From contig JAEBUN010000001.1 in assembly GCA_023014365.1 (NCBI GenBank), positions 558,001-622,000 on the forward strand: a stretch of DNA of 64,000 bases, in the 5' to 3' direction. Both the position numbers and the translations under genes were made by a program. Source of the DNA: Lepiota brunneoincarnata. Taxonomy: Eukaryota > Basidiomycota > Agaricomycetes > Agaricales > Agaricaceae. Below are positions 55,150 to 64,000 of the stretch, in pieces. Within the stretch, counting starts at the first letter, position 1, and each line of letters starts with the position of its first letter. Below the pieces are notes generated by a model. It saw nothing but the letters and a program-made list of their open reading frames with translations, did no database searches and was not told where the DNA came from.

Positions 55150-55376
55150 TCGTCACAGGGAAAGAGGTCTGTGCCACTACACCCCGATTTCAGCTCTGTA
55201 AAAAGCCAGCGTCTCAAGTTCATGACTAGATGTCGTGCACTACACCAACAGTGTTGGCAAGCCCGCGTGAACAACTTCCTTGTCCCGGACTTCTTAGGCT
55301 TTTGGCTGGAGCTTCTCTTGCGTCTCTGCTGGTTTACAAACTGTTCACATTCACGAAACCCTAGTCTAGATCCCAC
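55150..55376 (-). pseudogene. Zn2Cys6 copy, type B (block U6)
   Basis: Reads KKSGTRKLFTRACQHCW and, after the standard intron position, LKSGCSGTDLFPCDEH. The first four cysteines are recognisable; the fifth position is His (DEH) and the remainder is replaced by the transporter tail of the next block. Joining the exons gives TAG at the splice point. Probably not functional. Confidence 0.5.
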
Positions 55377-55444
55377 CCCCTTTTCCCGAGTTCTCCTGTA
55401 TGTGTATCTCCGATGACTGAAGGCCTCCAGGTCGCTTTTGGTTT

Positions 55445-55795
55445 TTATGGACCTGGTATTCCCCTAGGGCTCCTACCGCACGTCAATCAGAAGATCAACA
55501 ATAAGCACTGGACTTACAGCCGCCACCTGCATTTCCGCTGGTCAATAGCACACTGGGGACAGTCATCAGGCCGTGCACCGGTGCAGGGCTGGTTCGACTC
55601 TGTAAACAATTAATGTCTCAAATTTGCGGTTGGACATACACCTACTTTGACAGGGAACACACTTAAGCCACCGCGCGGCGTCACCATGGCGATCCACCCC
55701 GCCGCTGCTACTCCTGGCTCCCGTCTGCCTTCTGGTTATATGAGGGGTCTGCACCATTTTCTCGGAGTACGACATACTCGCTTTTCCGGAGCCAT
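55445..55795 (-). CDS. Single Zn2Cys6 small protein, type A (68 aa model, block U6)
   Basis: Exons 55795-55778, 55724-55646, 55599-55518 and 55472-55445 join to 207 nt. It reads MAPEKRTGARSSSGG...CVPCQ, KSNQPCTGARPDDCPQC and AIDQRKC, then a short tail ending RGIPGP. The cluster is C-X2-C-X6-C-X7-C-X2-C-X6-C. It lies about 640 bp downstream of the full transporter gene on the same strand, and the exon-intron plan equals that of the other type A genes. A role in regulating the adjacent transporter is conceivable but rests only on position. Confidence 0.6.
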
Positions 55796-56435
55796 TTTGA
55801 AATCGTGTTGGGGGGGAGGGAGAATATGTGGTTGTTTCTGGTCAAGATACTAAAATGCCCATGGTAACCGTTAATATACCCCTGCAAGGGGAGGCTATAC
55901 TAGGCTATACCATCCAGATTGGCAGAAACTAGCAAGGGTCCCCGGCATTTAAAATTTGTGTGGTCTTGTGTGGTTTGTTGCTGGATTAGCACGTGATGTG
56001 TATAATGCACCGTAATGGGAGCTGAAGTTGTGGGCTCGAGGGCAAGGCCCCTAAAATGCCACCAGCCCCAGCGACGAGTCTGGCGAAAGTTTATTGATCC
56101 AACCATCCATAAGATCTTTTGTCCACTCTGGCGTGACGCAATATTGACAGGGACTTATTTTTGGGCATTTACGGTGCGGATTGGTGCCACATACCGCCAC
56201 TCTTCTTCTCCCTGCCAAGAACGCCTCTTCCATGCGGTTGGGTCGGGACATGGCGCACGCCGCGGGCAATTTGAGAATACACAAATTCGGAACTTCATAC
56301 TCATGCATCATAAATGGTGGTGATACACTAGCGCGCAGCAATAGGGATACCGAAACACACATAAAACGAGCAAAAAAAAAGAGGCTCACATACATTTCCA
56401 AACAATCCACCTCATACCCACAGTAACCCACACAA

Positions 56436-58889
56436 TCACACTGTCGCCTTTTCCCCAGCTTCACCAGCCTTCTCATCAGCATCCTCCGATGTCGGCCGGG
56501 AATCACTACCCGACGCTCTCCCAGACGAATCCTGGCGCTGCTCATCCGAGTCTTCGAGCAACTCTCCTCGTCCACCACCTTCTTCGAATGCCGTCTTGGC
56601 CTTTTCAAAGTGGAATCCGTGGTTTCTGTTGAAGCATGGGAGGGTGAGTAACGACCTAACGGGGAGAAGGACACAGAAAACATACTCCGGCCCGAGGATG
56701 GTAACAGTAATGACAAAGGCAGCGACGACACCAATCAAGATTCCTTGTACCTAGAGTTAACAGTGAATGTGAGCGAGATGTGTAAATGGATGGTAAAATG
56801 GATAGGGGTGGTCGAGGTGCATCTCACCGTAGCATAGTCCGGTACGTCCCGTGGTTGTCCGTCAACGATGATCGTGGTTCGCAGGTTGTCACCACCCGCT
56901 ATCCGGAGCACTCAGAGTCGTGATCAACTGCATTCAGTAAACCAAAACGTACTAGCTTCAATTTGCGCAGAAGCAGATGACACCATCTACACGCGCACGA
57001 GGGGAGATCAGAATCATCATCACGGCAGATGGGGATGATCAAGGGAGTCCAGACACGTACATTACCGATCTGATATGCAACACCAGGGAAGGTAGCACGG
57101 AATGCGGGAGGCGACATCTCCGCCAGCTGGATAGGGATCTAAACCAACCAAACGTAAGGGTGGCCAACTCGAACAAGCCCGAATCGTCCACACTCACAAC
57201 ACCCCACGCGCCTTGCACTCCAAACTGAATGCAAAAGGCTCCAGCAGCAAGAGCGCTGAACGAGGTCGGAAGGATCCACAGGGGGATAAATGCTTAATAT
57301 CACCCACATGTCAGCCAAGGCCATCATTGATGGCCGGAGACCCACCTGCGATAAGAAGCACGAAGAGCCTGTTGCCGATGTATCAGAAACCCCATAGACG
57401 CAGCAGATGAAATAGTCGCAAACTTACACAATCGTCAACCGCCGACCGATGTACTGACTGACCATTCCAGCAATCATCCCGCCTCTGTTCGGGACCTCCA
57501 ATTAAACCCTCGCTCTACTGGTGGACGTTAAACTACTCACGCAATTGCACCCTGAGAAGGAGAGGAAAGAGAGATCAGCACCACTCGTCTCCATGATCAC
57601 TAAATTGTACTGACACAGTTGCCGATAATGGTCGCGACTGTGGAATCATTGGGGGAAAAGTTCTTGGAGGATTCGAGATACGTGGGATAGAGATCCTAAA
57701 AATACCACGACGGGTCAGGGATGCGGAGTCACGGATGAGCTGGGGGGTATTAAAATGGAGATGTCCAATCTTACCTGGGAACCATGTGACAAGAAATTGA
57801 ACCCTAATGGGAGGACCCCGCACTGTCAAAGAGGCCAAGGTGAGATACAGGGAGCACAACATACCAGTCATGAGAAGAACTGCATAGATACACAGGAGCC
57901 AGTGAGCCTTTAACATTTCCTTGGTTTCATGCAAGAAAACCTTCGTCTTGTTCTTGGTACTGACTCCGCGGGCTCGCTCGGCAGCCTTGGCACGGATGAA
58001 GATTTGAGATTCGGGGAGGATGGCGCGCACTCCGGCCGCAAATAGAGAGATACCGGCGGCAGTCCAGAACAAACTCCTCCAGGTCGTTGAAGTCTCTGGG
58101 ACGAGGCGGAGGTTGATTACGGCAGCGAGGAGATAACCAACAGCGTATCCTTGTTGCAAGACACCGCTGGCAAGCCCACGGGCCTCAACTGGGAGATTCT
58201 CGAGTGCGGTTGACGCAGCAAGACCCCAGATACCACCCATCCCGATACCAAAGAGAGAACGAAGGGCAAGGAATTCGCGAAAGGTGGTGACGAAACCGGC
58301 TGCGAGTTCGAGCACAGCGACAAGCACAAGATTTCCTACAAGAGGCCATTTGCGCCCGTATCGGTCCGAGATGATGCCAAAGATGACCTGTGGGGGTACA
58401 TATCAGTTGTCGCTCGGGGAGTTGGACAGGGGAGGTAGGGGAACGCACAGCGCCGACCGATCGCAGGAGGAGCGTGAGCGTGATAGCGGTTGTCTGTCAC
58501 ACAAGGTCATCATCTATAATGACAATGTCAAATAGGGGGCGTACAATGTCATGGACGGTCTTCCCCGGAAACTGAACGGTCAGCCTCCTCACACTCAACG
58601 ACACCGAGAAGAAATCGAGGGCATCACAGGTCCAAGCCAGCCACCTGTCCACGGAACATAAACACGGATCATCAGCTCAGGCAGCAACAACGGGAGCCAA
58701 GCGCAGGCGGCCCTTGCCAAGACGACTTGGGACATCGACAGCGGACAATTGAATTGAGGATGACACTGACCCAGAAAAGAAATGAGCCCATTGGACCCAA
58801 GTGAGCCCAGCGAGGACCTGGAGGAGAGGCCTGGCCTGGCTACGTTGCTCGCGCTTGGGAATGAGGTTGCGGAGAAAGTAGGGGGCCAT
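56436..58889 (-). CDS. JEN-type monocarboxylate/proton symporter, MFS (506 aa, 15 exons)
   Basis: Exons: 58889-58771, 58644-58545, 58493-58449, 58387-57865, 57803-57775, 57695-57615, 57551-57541 (11 bp), 57484-57428, 57368-57346, 57292-57198, 57138-57061, 56986-56953, 56898-56828, 56750-56686, 56625-56436; total 1521 nt in frame. It reads LTWVQWAHFFSGWLAWTCD, VIFGIISDRYGRKWPLVGN (MFS loop motif), RSLFGIGMGGIWGLAASTA, LENLPVEARGLASGVLQQG, GFNFLSHGSQDLYPTYLE and EMSPPAFRATFPGVAYQIG. It ends in an acidic tail. These match fungal Jen1-like lactate/pyruvate transporters of the sialate:H+ symporter group. It should lie in the plasma membrane. Its 3' part is the source or sister of the copies at 24.4, 48.5, 50.1, 52.1 and 55.1 kb. 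Confidence 0.9.
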
Positions 58890-59060
58890 GTGTCGTGCTA
58901 CTGTGAAGGGGCAAAGACAGACAGAAAGAAGGGGATGTGGTGTGTTTTTATTAAACGAAGGAGACTAATCGACGTAATCGACGCCCACGGATTTGATAAA
59001 CGACTGGGCTAAAGCTTGTAATTTCCCACTGCCATGTCATCCGGAGCAAGTGGCACACAA
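58890..59060. promoter_or_regulatory. Upstream region of the transporter gene
   Basis: A short interval between the transporter start and the decayed NAT10 copy. It is noncoding and contains no motif that can be assigned with confidence; the close spacing means the promoter may extend into the duplicated NAT10 sequence. Confidence 0.35.
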
Positions 59061-59790
59061 GTCAGATGGTTCGTCACTTGCACCCGAACAAGCCCAGTAT
59101 GCCAAGCAAACACTATCGGTCATTACTTCACCTCCTTGCTCCTGTCCCTTTTTCTTGCTGGCCTGCGCTGCCTCCTCTCTCTCGTTCTCCACACTCACTA
59201 CCTTCAGCCCTCCACCCCTTGACCTGCGCCTCCGCACCCTCCAGTCCGTCATCCGTCCCATCAGTATTCGTATATCTAACAACAACATTATATGACACTC
59301 GATCCATAGCGTCAATCAGTTCCCGCTGCTTCTTCGATGCATGTCGCGCTTCGTCCCAGCCTCGTTCAACTCTTCTTCCAGAACCACACCCACCCCCTTC
59401 CACTCCCCTCTTCCCCCTTCTGAATTCTCTTCTTCGCCCCTGGCTGCCCTTCGCCCTCCCCAATCCCCGAAGCGACCACTCCACCATCAGCGCCCCGCAG
59501 CTTGATGCCTTCTGATACTGATAACTCCGCACTAATAGCGGCTTTTCGTATATTGATATAAACACTTGAAAAGTCTTTCTATCAAGTAGCTGCAGCACGA
59601 TGCCCACGAAACAGGCCAACATTTACGCAGAATAATGATCCACAACACACCTCCACTTCATCTACACCCTTCCGCCGCAAGCCAACATCCACCCGCACCC
59701 CACACAGCCCCCAGCTGGACCTCCCCGCCTAACCGCTTCTGGAAATACACCCCCGACCCGTCGGGATCAAGTCCAGAATGACAATATTGC
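59061..59790 (-). pseudogene. Decayed copy of the NAT10/KRE33 C-terminus
   Basis: Parallels 63157-63930: VILDLIPTG...YFQKRLGGEVQ, then KAAISAELSVSEG, VLEEELNEAG, KKQRELIDAMD and GAEAQVKG in changing frames. The middle part corresponding to PVSQALALFVKV is deleted or rewritten. Several stops and frame shifts are present. It is a non-functional duplicate of the gene end that enters from the right edge. Confidence 0.75.
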
Positions 59791-60411
59791 GAACTCACTA
59801 GCAATGACTCGTTCTGCGTCTCTCGAAGGTACATAACCTGTCGCTTCCAGAAACTAACATCGAGCGCTCACACAGATACCAAAAAAAAAAAATGCACGCT
59901 TCCCCGCTGAAGAAGTCGAGGCGTCGATCCATATGATAATCGAAACTCTCAGGCTTCCGTTCCGTGAGCCGTTGCAAATGACGAAGGCTTCGTATCGACT
60001 TGCGTTGTATTGTTGGCTTCGCGATGAGAATCACCTTGGACTCGGCAACAAAATTAGCTCTCCCCCCACAGATAATCACCAGTATCAGGACATCTCGGTC
60101 CCGGTTTATCGGATTCGTCGGAATTGAAGTCCTCTCCACCAGTATAAAATGAACGGAGAGTCTGCAGCGCTCGCGAACCTTGTCCTATCTCGTATTTTAC
60201 CCTTGTAAACCCAGTTCTTAAGATCCGGATTTTTGCTTCGTTCATAGTCCGAGTACTTGTCGCATCCAAATGCTTTGAAACTCATCGAACAGTATCTTCA
60301 AGCTCCACTAGGGACTCGCAAGGATATTTGGTGAAGAAACATGCTATGATACATTTTTACGGAGACAAACCCTTTTCACTCCAACTATACCCAAGCATTT
60401 GCTTGGAGGGG
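59791..60411. other. Intergenic, nothing recognised
   Basis: Between the NAT10 remnant and the DUF6533-like gene. Short open stretches on both strands show no family resemblance. A run of 13 A lies at about 59879-59891. Confidence 0.45.
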
Positions 60412-62419
60412 TTACGGCTTTAAGATGATGCTCTGTCCTGTTATATGGGGTGAGCCGCTCCCACTCGTATAGTCGAATCCCCTCCAATCATACTCACTGT
60501 GGGGCTGATCGTCGTCCTCGTGCCAAGTAAGCGGCATGTTATTGAATCGTAGTGTGGCGAGTTGGCGTGGAATGGTCGTTTCGGTGAGTTTGCCATTGGC
60601 TCGACGAATGTTCAGAATCAATCTGGACCCCTGTGGTAAATACTCAGTATCCTGGTGGGTATGGGTGTCTTCTCTGTGGCACTTACAAGAACCTGGTACA
60701 TGATTGCAAGCCATCTAAAGGGGAAGGGGAAGTCGTAACCAGAGATCAGGTGGTAAACCACGAGAAAACACATACACGTTCCAGTCTGCTACGTATTTCA
60801 AATCTGAATCAGAACCAATCTCTATAGTCATTCCAAAACAACCGATAACTGTATTCTGAGCTCAGGCCCCATCCGTGGCAACAATATTAATAAATCTCTC
60901 ACCGAAAATTCTGACAAGAAAGTCAGATAAATTCCGCACTCCGAGGTCCGAGGTACAAAACTCACGGAATAAACAATAACATTCCATCCCGATAGAACAC
61001 ATATAACACCGGCGTCAGTGAAGCCGCTCGTGCGATTGCTGATCGAAGGGAGGTCGAGCGCATTTGGAGCTTGAGGGCTTCGTATAGTTTGAAGAGCATA
61101 AGGACTAACTCCAACCCTGGTGTAGTTCCTCTCTATCCCTGCTCTGTAACACGTCCCAATTGATCACTCACCGGTCGTTGCGGGTCTAACACACCTGTCG
61201 AGATTGTCAGATACATTTTTAGAGTAACGTGACGGGAGGAGCAGGATGTTTCTTACCAGGTTGCCTTCCAGATAAAACAACCCAAAGTATCAACGGTAGG
61301 TTCCGCGTCAGAGAAATGGCATCCTCGAGTGCCAAGATAAATTGTGACGAATTGAGATCTCTCGAACAGAGCCACTCCGATGAAAAAGATCAAGAAAGCG
61401 GTCTGGAGGCAGATTTACTAATGTTATAAACCACAGAGGAATAGGATTGGTACCACAAGCTCAGCTTGGGTGGTTACAAAAATGAAGTCCCATTGAAATT
61501 CACTAGGGATAGTTACTCACCCGCCACTGCCAGATAGAGTATGATCGTAACTATGGGAGCGCAATTTTCTGAGTAGTAGTAATAGAGAGTGTGTTATGCA
61601 AACGGCTACCTTTTAGTTCCCCCTGGTAGAGTGCCCTCAGCCTCAGCACCAATAATGTCTTCATAATAAGGGTATAGCCAAAATCGGTGGCGCTGAGCGA
61701 TGATGAAGCTTTGGAATAAATGCAACCTAGCCCAATAACTCACAACTCCAGGGAATATACAAACAAACGCTGCCTGTATCGATCACGATGGTCAATACAT
61801 CGACACGGGTGTGTTTGTGTCTATGAGAGGGCACCATACCCCTAACACAAAGGGGGTGATTGTTCAGTAAATGTTATTACGATAGCATAGCAGTCGTCTC
61901 ACCACTGGTGTGATGTCCACGGCCATCCATACTAATAAGAAATCGGTATGAATTCCGAATCCGCCAGTAGTGACTTGCAGTAAAACAATCCGCTGAAACG
62001 ATTTAAGTTTCTACCTCGTTATCAACTGAAATCACTGAGACGTACATCAGGCATAAGACACCCATGACCTTCATAACGAGATAGATGGCTGTGGCAAATG
62101 ACCGAGGCCTTCCGAGTTCCTGTCCCTGAGCATGGTAACTTCTGAATTCAAATACAAATGTGGACATTACCAGTAAACGTTTTCAGCGATCTGGCAACTG
62201 GAATGGTAAGAAAAATGGTTGGATTTTTCGAGAACCAGTTGTACAAACCTCGGAACGGGAAGAGCAGCACCGAGTCATAGACAAACAACGCAGCGCCTGG
62301 AATTGCAAATTTGCTGAGCATTCAAAGGTGCACAACAAAGCTGATAACTGAAGTACCGATACAGTAGATATAGTGGCGCGTCATCATGACCATCGCGTAG
62401 GTAGCTTCGTCAGACATGT
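60412..62419 (-). CDS. Multi-pass membrane protein, DUF6533-like
   Basis: The start near 62419 (MSDEATYAMVMMTRHYI) joins to AALFVYDSVLLFPFRE, then RPRSFATAIYLVMKVMGVL, TLIMKTLLVLRLRALYQG, SLRSAIARAASLTPVLYVF and YRDGMLLFIP. It ends SRLILNIRRANGKLTE and a hydrophilic C-terminus ending IILKP at the 60412 stop. This order of hydrophobic segments with the Y-D and R-D-G motifs is typical of the large Agaricomycete DUF6533 family. Its function is unknown; expected location is the plasma membrane. Many short introns are needed and only parts of the model are certain. Confidence 0.55.
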
Positions 62420-63156
62420 TGGGATATGGCGCGTGGGCTGTTGGGATTCGAGTGAGCGAATGTCATTATAAATTCCCGAGGAGCCCTCTATATCATGTCT
62501 CCGCGGGTGGCGTTGTGCCCCAATGATTAACCCTTCGAGAGTCATAAATTCAAGCTACTCCCAATCGCATCGTAGGTTCTAGAGTGATTTGTCTTCCTTA
62601 AGAGTAGTGTCTCACATCACTGCCCGCTGATTGGCTCCAGAAACTACGACAGAGCCCTTGGCTTTGTACCAATGACATTCAGGATGTATTAGTGCCCGAT
62701 GGCGCTAAGTGACTATCATATCTTGCACCAAAATTAGTGATCAGGGGTCGTCCATCATGTACGACGAACGCGGAACATATAGAAGCAGCCGTGGCGCAGA
62801 CTTCAAGGCCTCAAGGCCTCGGGCATAGCTTTGTATTCCACGGGGCACTAGCGAGGCGAGTGGCAAGGGTCGACGGAGCACTAGCATGAGGTGAGGTGAC
62901 AGGGGCCGGCTAGTCGTCCAAAGCATTGGGACGACGCAGCGTTCCGCCCATAACAAAGTTCAAAGGCTCCATACCACCAGCTAACGAGTCATATCGGACC
63001 TTCTCCCCTGGGTGGATCTCAGAGTTGAGATCACACAGAACATCCAGGGGGTCTGGCCGTGGTGAGTTTTCAAATTTTATTTTAAGGGGCACAAAAACAC
63101 GAAGGTCAAGTAGTCAGCGCACCAAAGAACTACATGCCGAACAAATATACTGTCTT
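62420..63156. other. Intergenic between the DUF6533-like gene and the NAT10 end
   Basis: The promoter side of the DUF6533-like gene and the 3' flank of the NAT10 gene. A minus-strand open stretch at 63092-62910 (reads GEKVRYDSLAGGMEPLN) has no recognised domain and may be an unrelated exon. Confidence 0.4.
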
Positions 63157-64000
63157 TCATCGCTTCGCCTTCTTACTCCTCCTGTTTTTCTTGTTACTGT
63201 TCTCTTCTGGCTTCCGCTTCTGCCCTCCACTCCCTTTCACACTCACTACCGTTGACCCTCCACTACCCTTGATCTGTGCCTCTGCACCACTCCAGTCCAT
63301 TGTCCCATCATCAATCGCATATCTAGCGATGGTATTACCACAACTGCCCATCGAACGTATAACATCATACCACTCGCCTTCTCAGATCCAGGGCGTCAAT
63401 CAGCTCCCGTTGCTTCTCCTTCAGCGCGCGCCCAGCTTCGTCCCCAGCTTCATTCAGCTCTTCTTCTAGAACCGCACTCGCACTCTTCCACCCCCCTTCG
63501 CCCTCCTTAGTTCTCTTCTTCTGACCTGCCATCTCTTTGCCTTCCTCTTCTTTATTGTTCGACGCATCCTCTCCGTCATTAATGCCCCGCAAAGTAACGC
63601 CTTCCTGACAGTGGCAACTCCGCACTAATAGCGGCCTTTTGTATATCTATAAGGCGCTTGGAGAGTTTTTTTATCACTTTGACAAACAGCGCCAATGCCT
63701 GTGAAACAGGCAACTGCAACTCGGCCTTTACGCAACAAGGTCAGTACATATTTTCGCAGAACAAATAATTCACAACACACCTCTACTTCTTCGACACTCT
63801 TCCGCTGCGAGCCGACAGCCAGAAGAATAGCACTTTGTACGGCTGTCAGCTTAACCACTTCGCCTAAGCGCTTCTGGAAATATGCTCCTGCAACAGTCGG
63901 CATCAAGTCCAGGATAACATGATAATCAAGCATATTATTCGCATACGACTCTAGGCGCTTTAGGTCGAACGGTGTAAGAAGCAGTGATAGTTCCTCTGCA
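63157..64000 (-). CDS. RNA cytidine acetyltransferase NAT10/KRE33, C-terminal part (runs off the right edge)
   Basis: The last exons of the rRNA/tRNA ac4C acetyltransferase acting in nucleolar ribosome biogenesis. Exon 64000-63781 reads DLMPTVAGAYFQKRLGEVV and SAILLAVGSQRKSVEEVE. Intron 63726-63780 follows, then exon 63725-63378 with LQLPVSQALALFVKVIKKL, KRLIDIQKAAISAELP and later VLEEELNEAGDEAGRALKE, KQRELIDALDL. Intron 63323-63377 has a GC donor (GCGAGT). The last exon gives YAIDDG...GAEAQIKG and a Lys/Arg-rich tail, as expected for this family. One extra base near 63600-63606, compared with the 59-kb copy, shifts the frame between AISAELPLS and the tail; if real, it would truncate the basic C-terminus. 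The helicase and GNAT domains lie outside the window. Confidence 0.8.

Noticed and set aside
1..64000. CRISPR arrays, bacterial operons, ribosome binding sites, rRNA genes
   Set aside because: The repeats found are transposon-linked and not spacer-repeat arrays; intron-rich genes show a eukaryotic genome. No rRNA or tRNA gene was recognised.

Overview
The window looks like nuclear DNA of a filamentous basidiomycete, most likely an Agaricomycete. The evidence is coding exons split by many 45-80 bp GT-AG introns, NACHT-type STAND NTPases, a DUF6533-like membrane protein, a GH127 hydrolase, and fungal Helitron, pogo and LTR elements. The species cannot be named from sequence alone; a Rhizoctonia/Ceratobasidium-like genome is a guess.

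Left third (1-20.7 kb), transposon-dominated. A pogo-like DDE transposon end (1-1398) sits at a TA inside the first of four head-to-tail Helitron units. Three junctions are exact: the 3' end CTAG of one unit is followed directly by the 5' TC of the next (2757/2758, 5578/5579, 8102/8103). Units 1-3 are non-autonomous and filled with AT-rich, hairpin-forming repeats. Unit 4 (8103-15530) carries a Rep-helicase gene with six nonsense codons and one frameshift, plus an intron that appears to come from a 51-bp tandem duplication. Units 2-4 share a 5' region with six copies of an ATAGG-centred motif about every 147 bp. A second, more decayed Helitron-like Rep/Pif1 element (16.55-20.7 kb) follows, broken by a GC-rich insert and a solo LTR.

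Middle (20.7-46.3 kb), mostly single-copy genes: a duplicated block with a two-zinc-cluster microgene (24.4-26.2 kb), a NACHT remnant, a voltage-gated K+ channel (8 exons, two of them 20 and 14 bp), a NACHT pseudogene, a ubiquitin-like-domain protein, a RING-finger protein with a C-terminal hydrophobic tail, a GNAT acetyltransferase, a secreted GH127 hydrolase and a PNPOx-FNR fusion oxidoreductase.

Right third (46.8-64 kb), segmental duplications. A full JEN-type carboxylate transporter gene (58889-56436, minus) is followed by small genes encoding little more than one or two Zn2Cys6 clusters. Blocks made of the transporter 3' end, its 3' flank and zinc-cluster microgenes recur in both orientations, including the block at 24.4 kb. 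Several microgenes are intact by splice-model reconstruction (116, 70, 70 and 68 residues). A DUF6533-like gene, a decayed copy of the NAT10/KRE33 C-terminus, and a better-preserved NAT10/KRE33 C-terminus running off the right edge complete the window. All splice models are by eye from GT-AG (occasionally GC-AG) signals, frame closure and family resemblance; no expression data were available.
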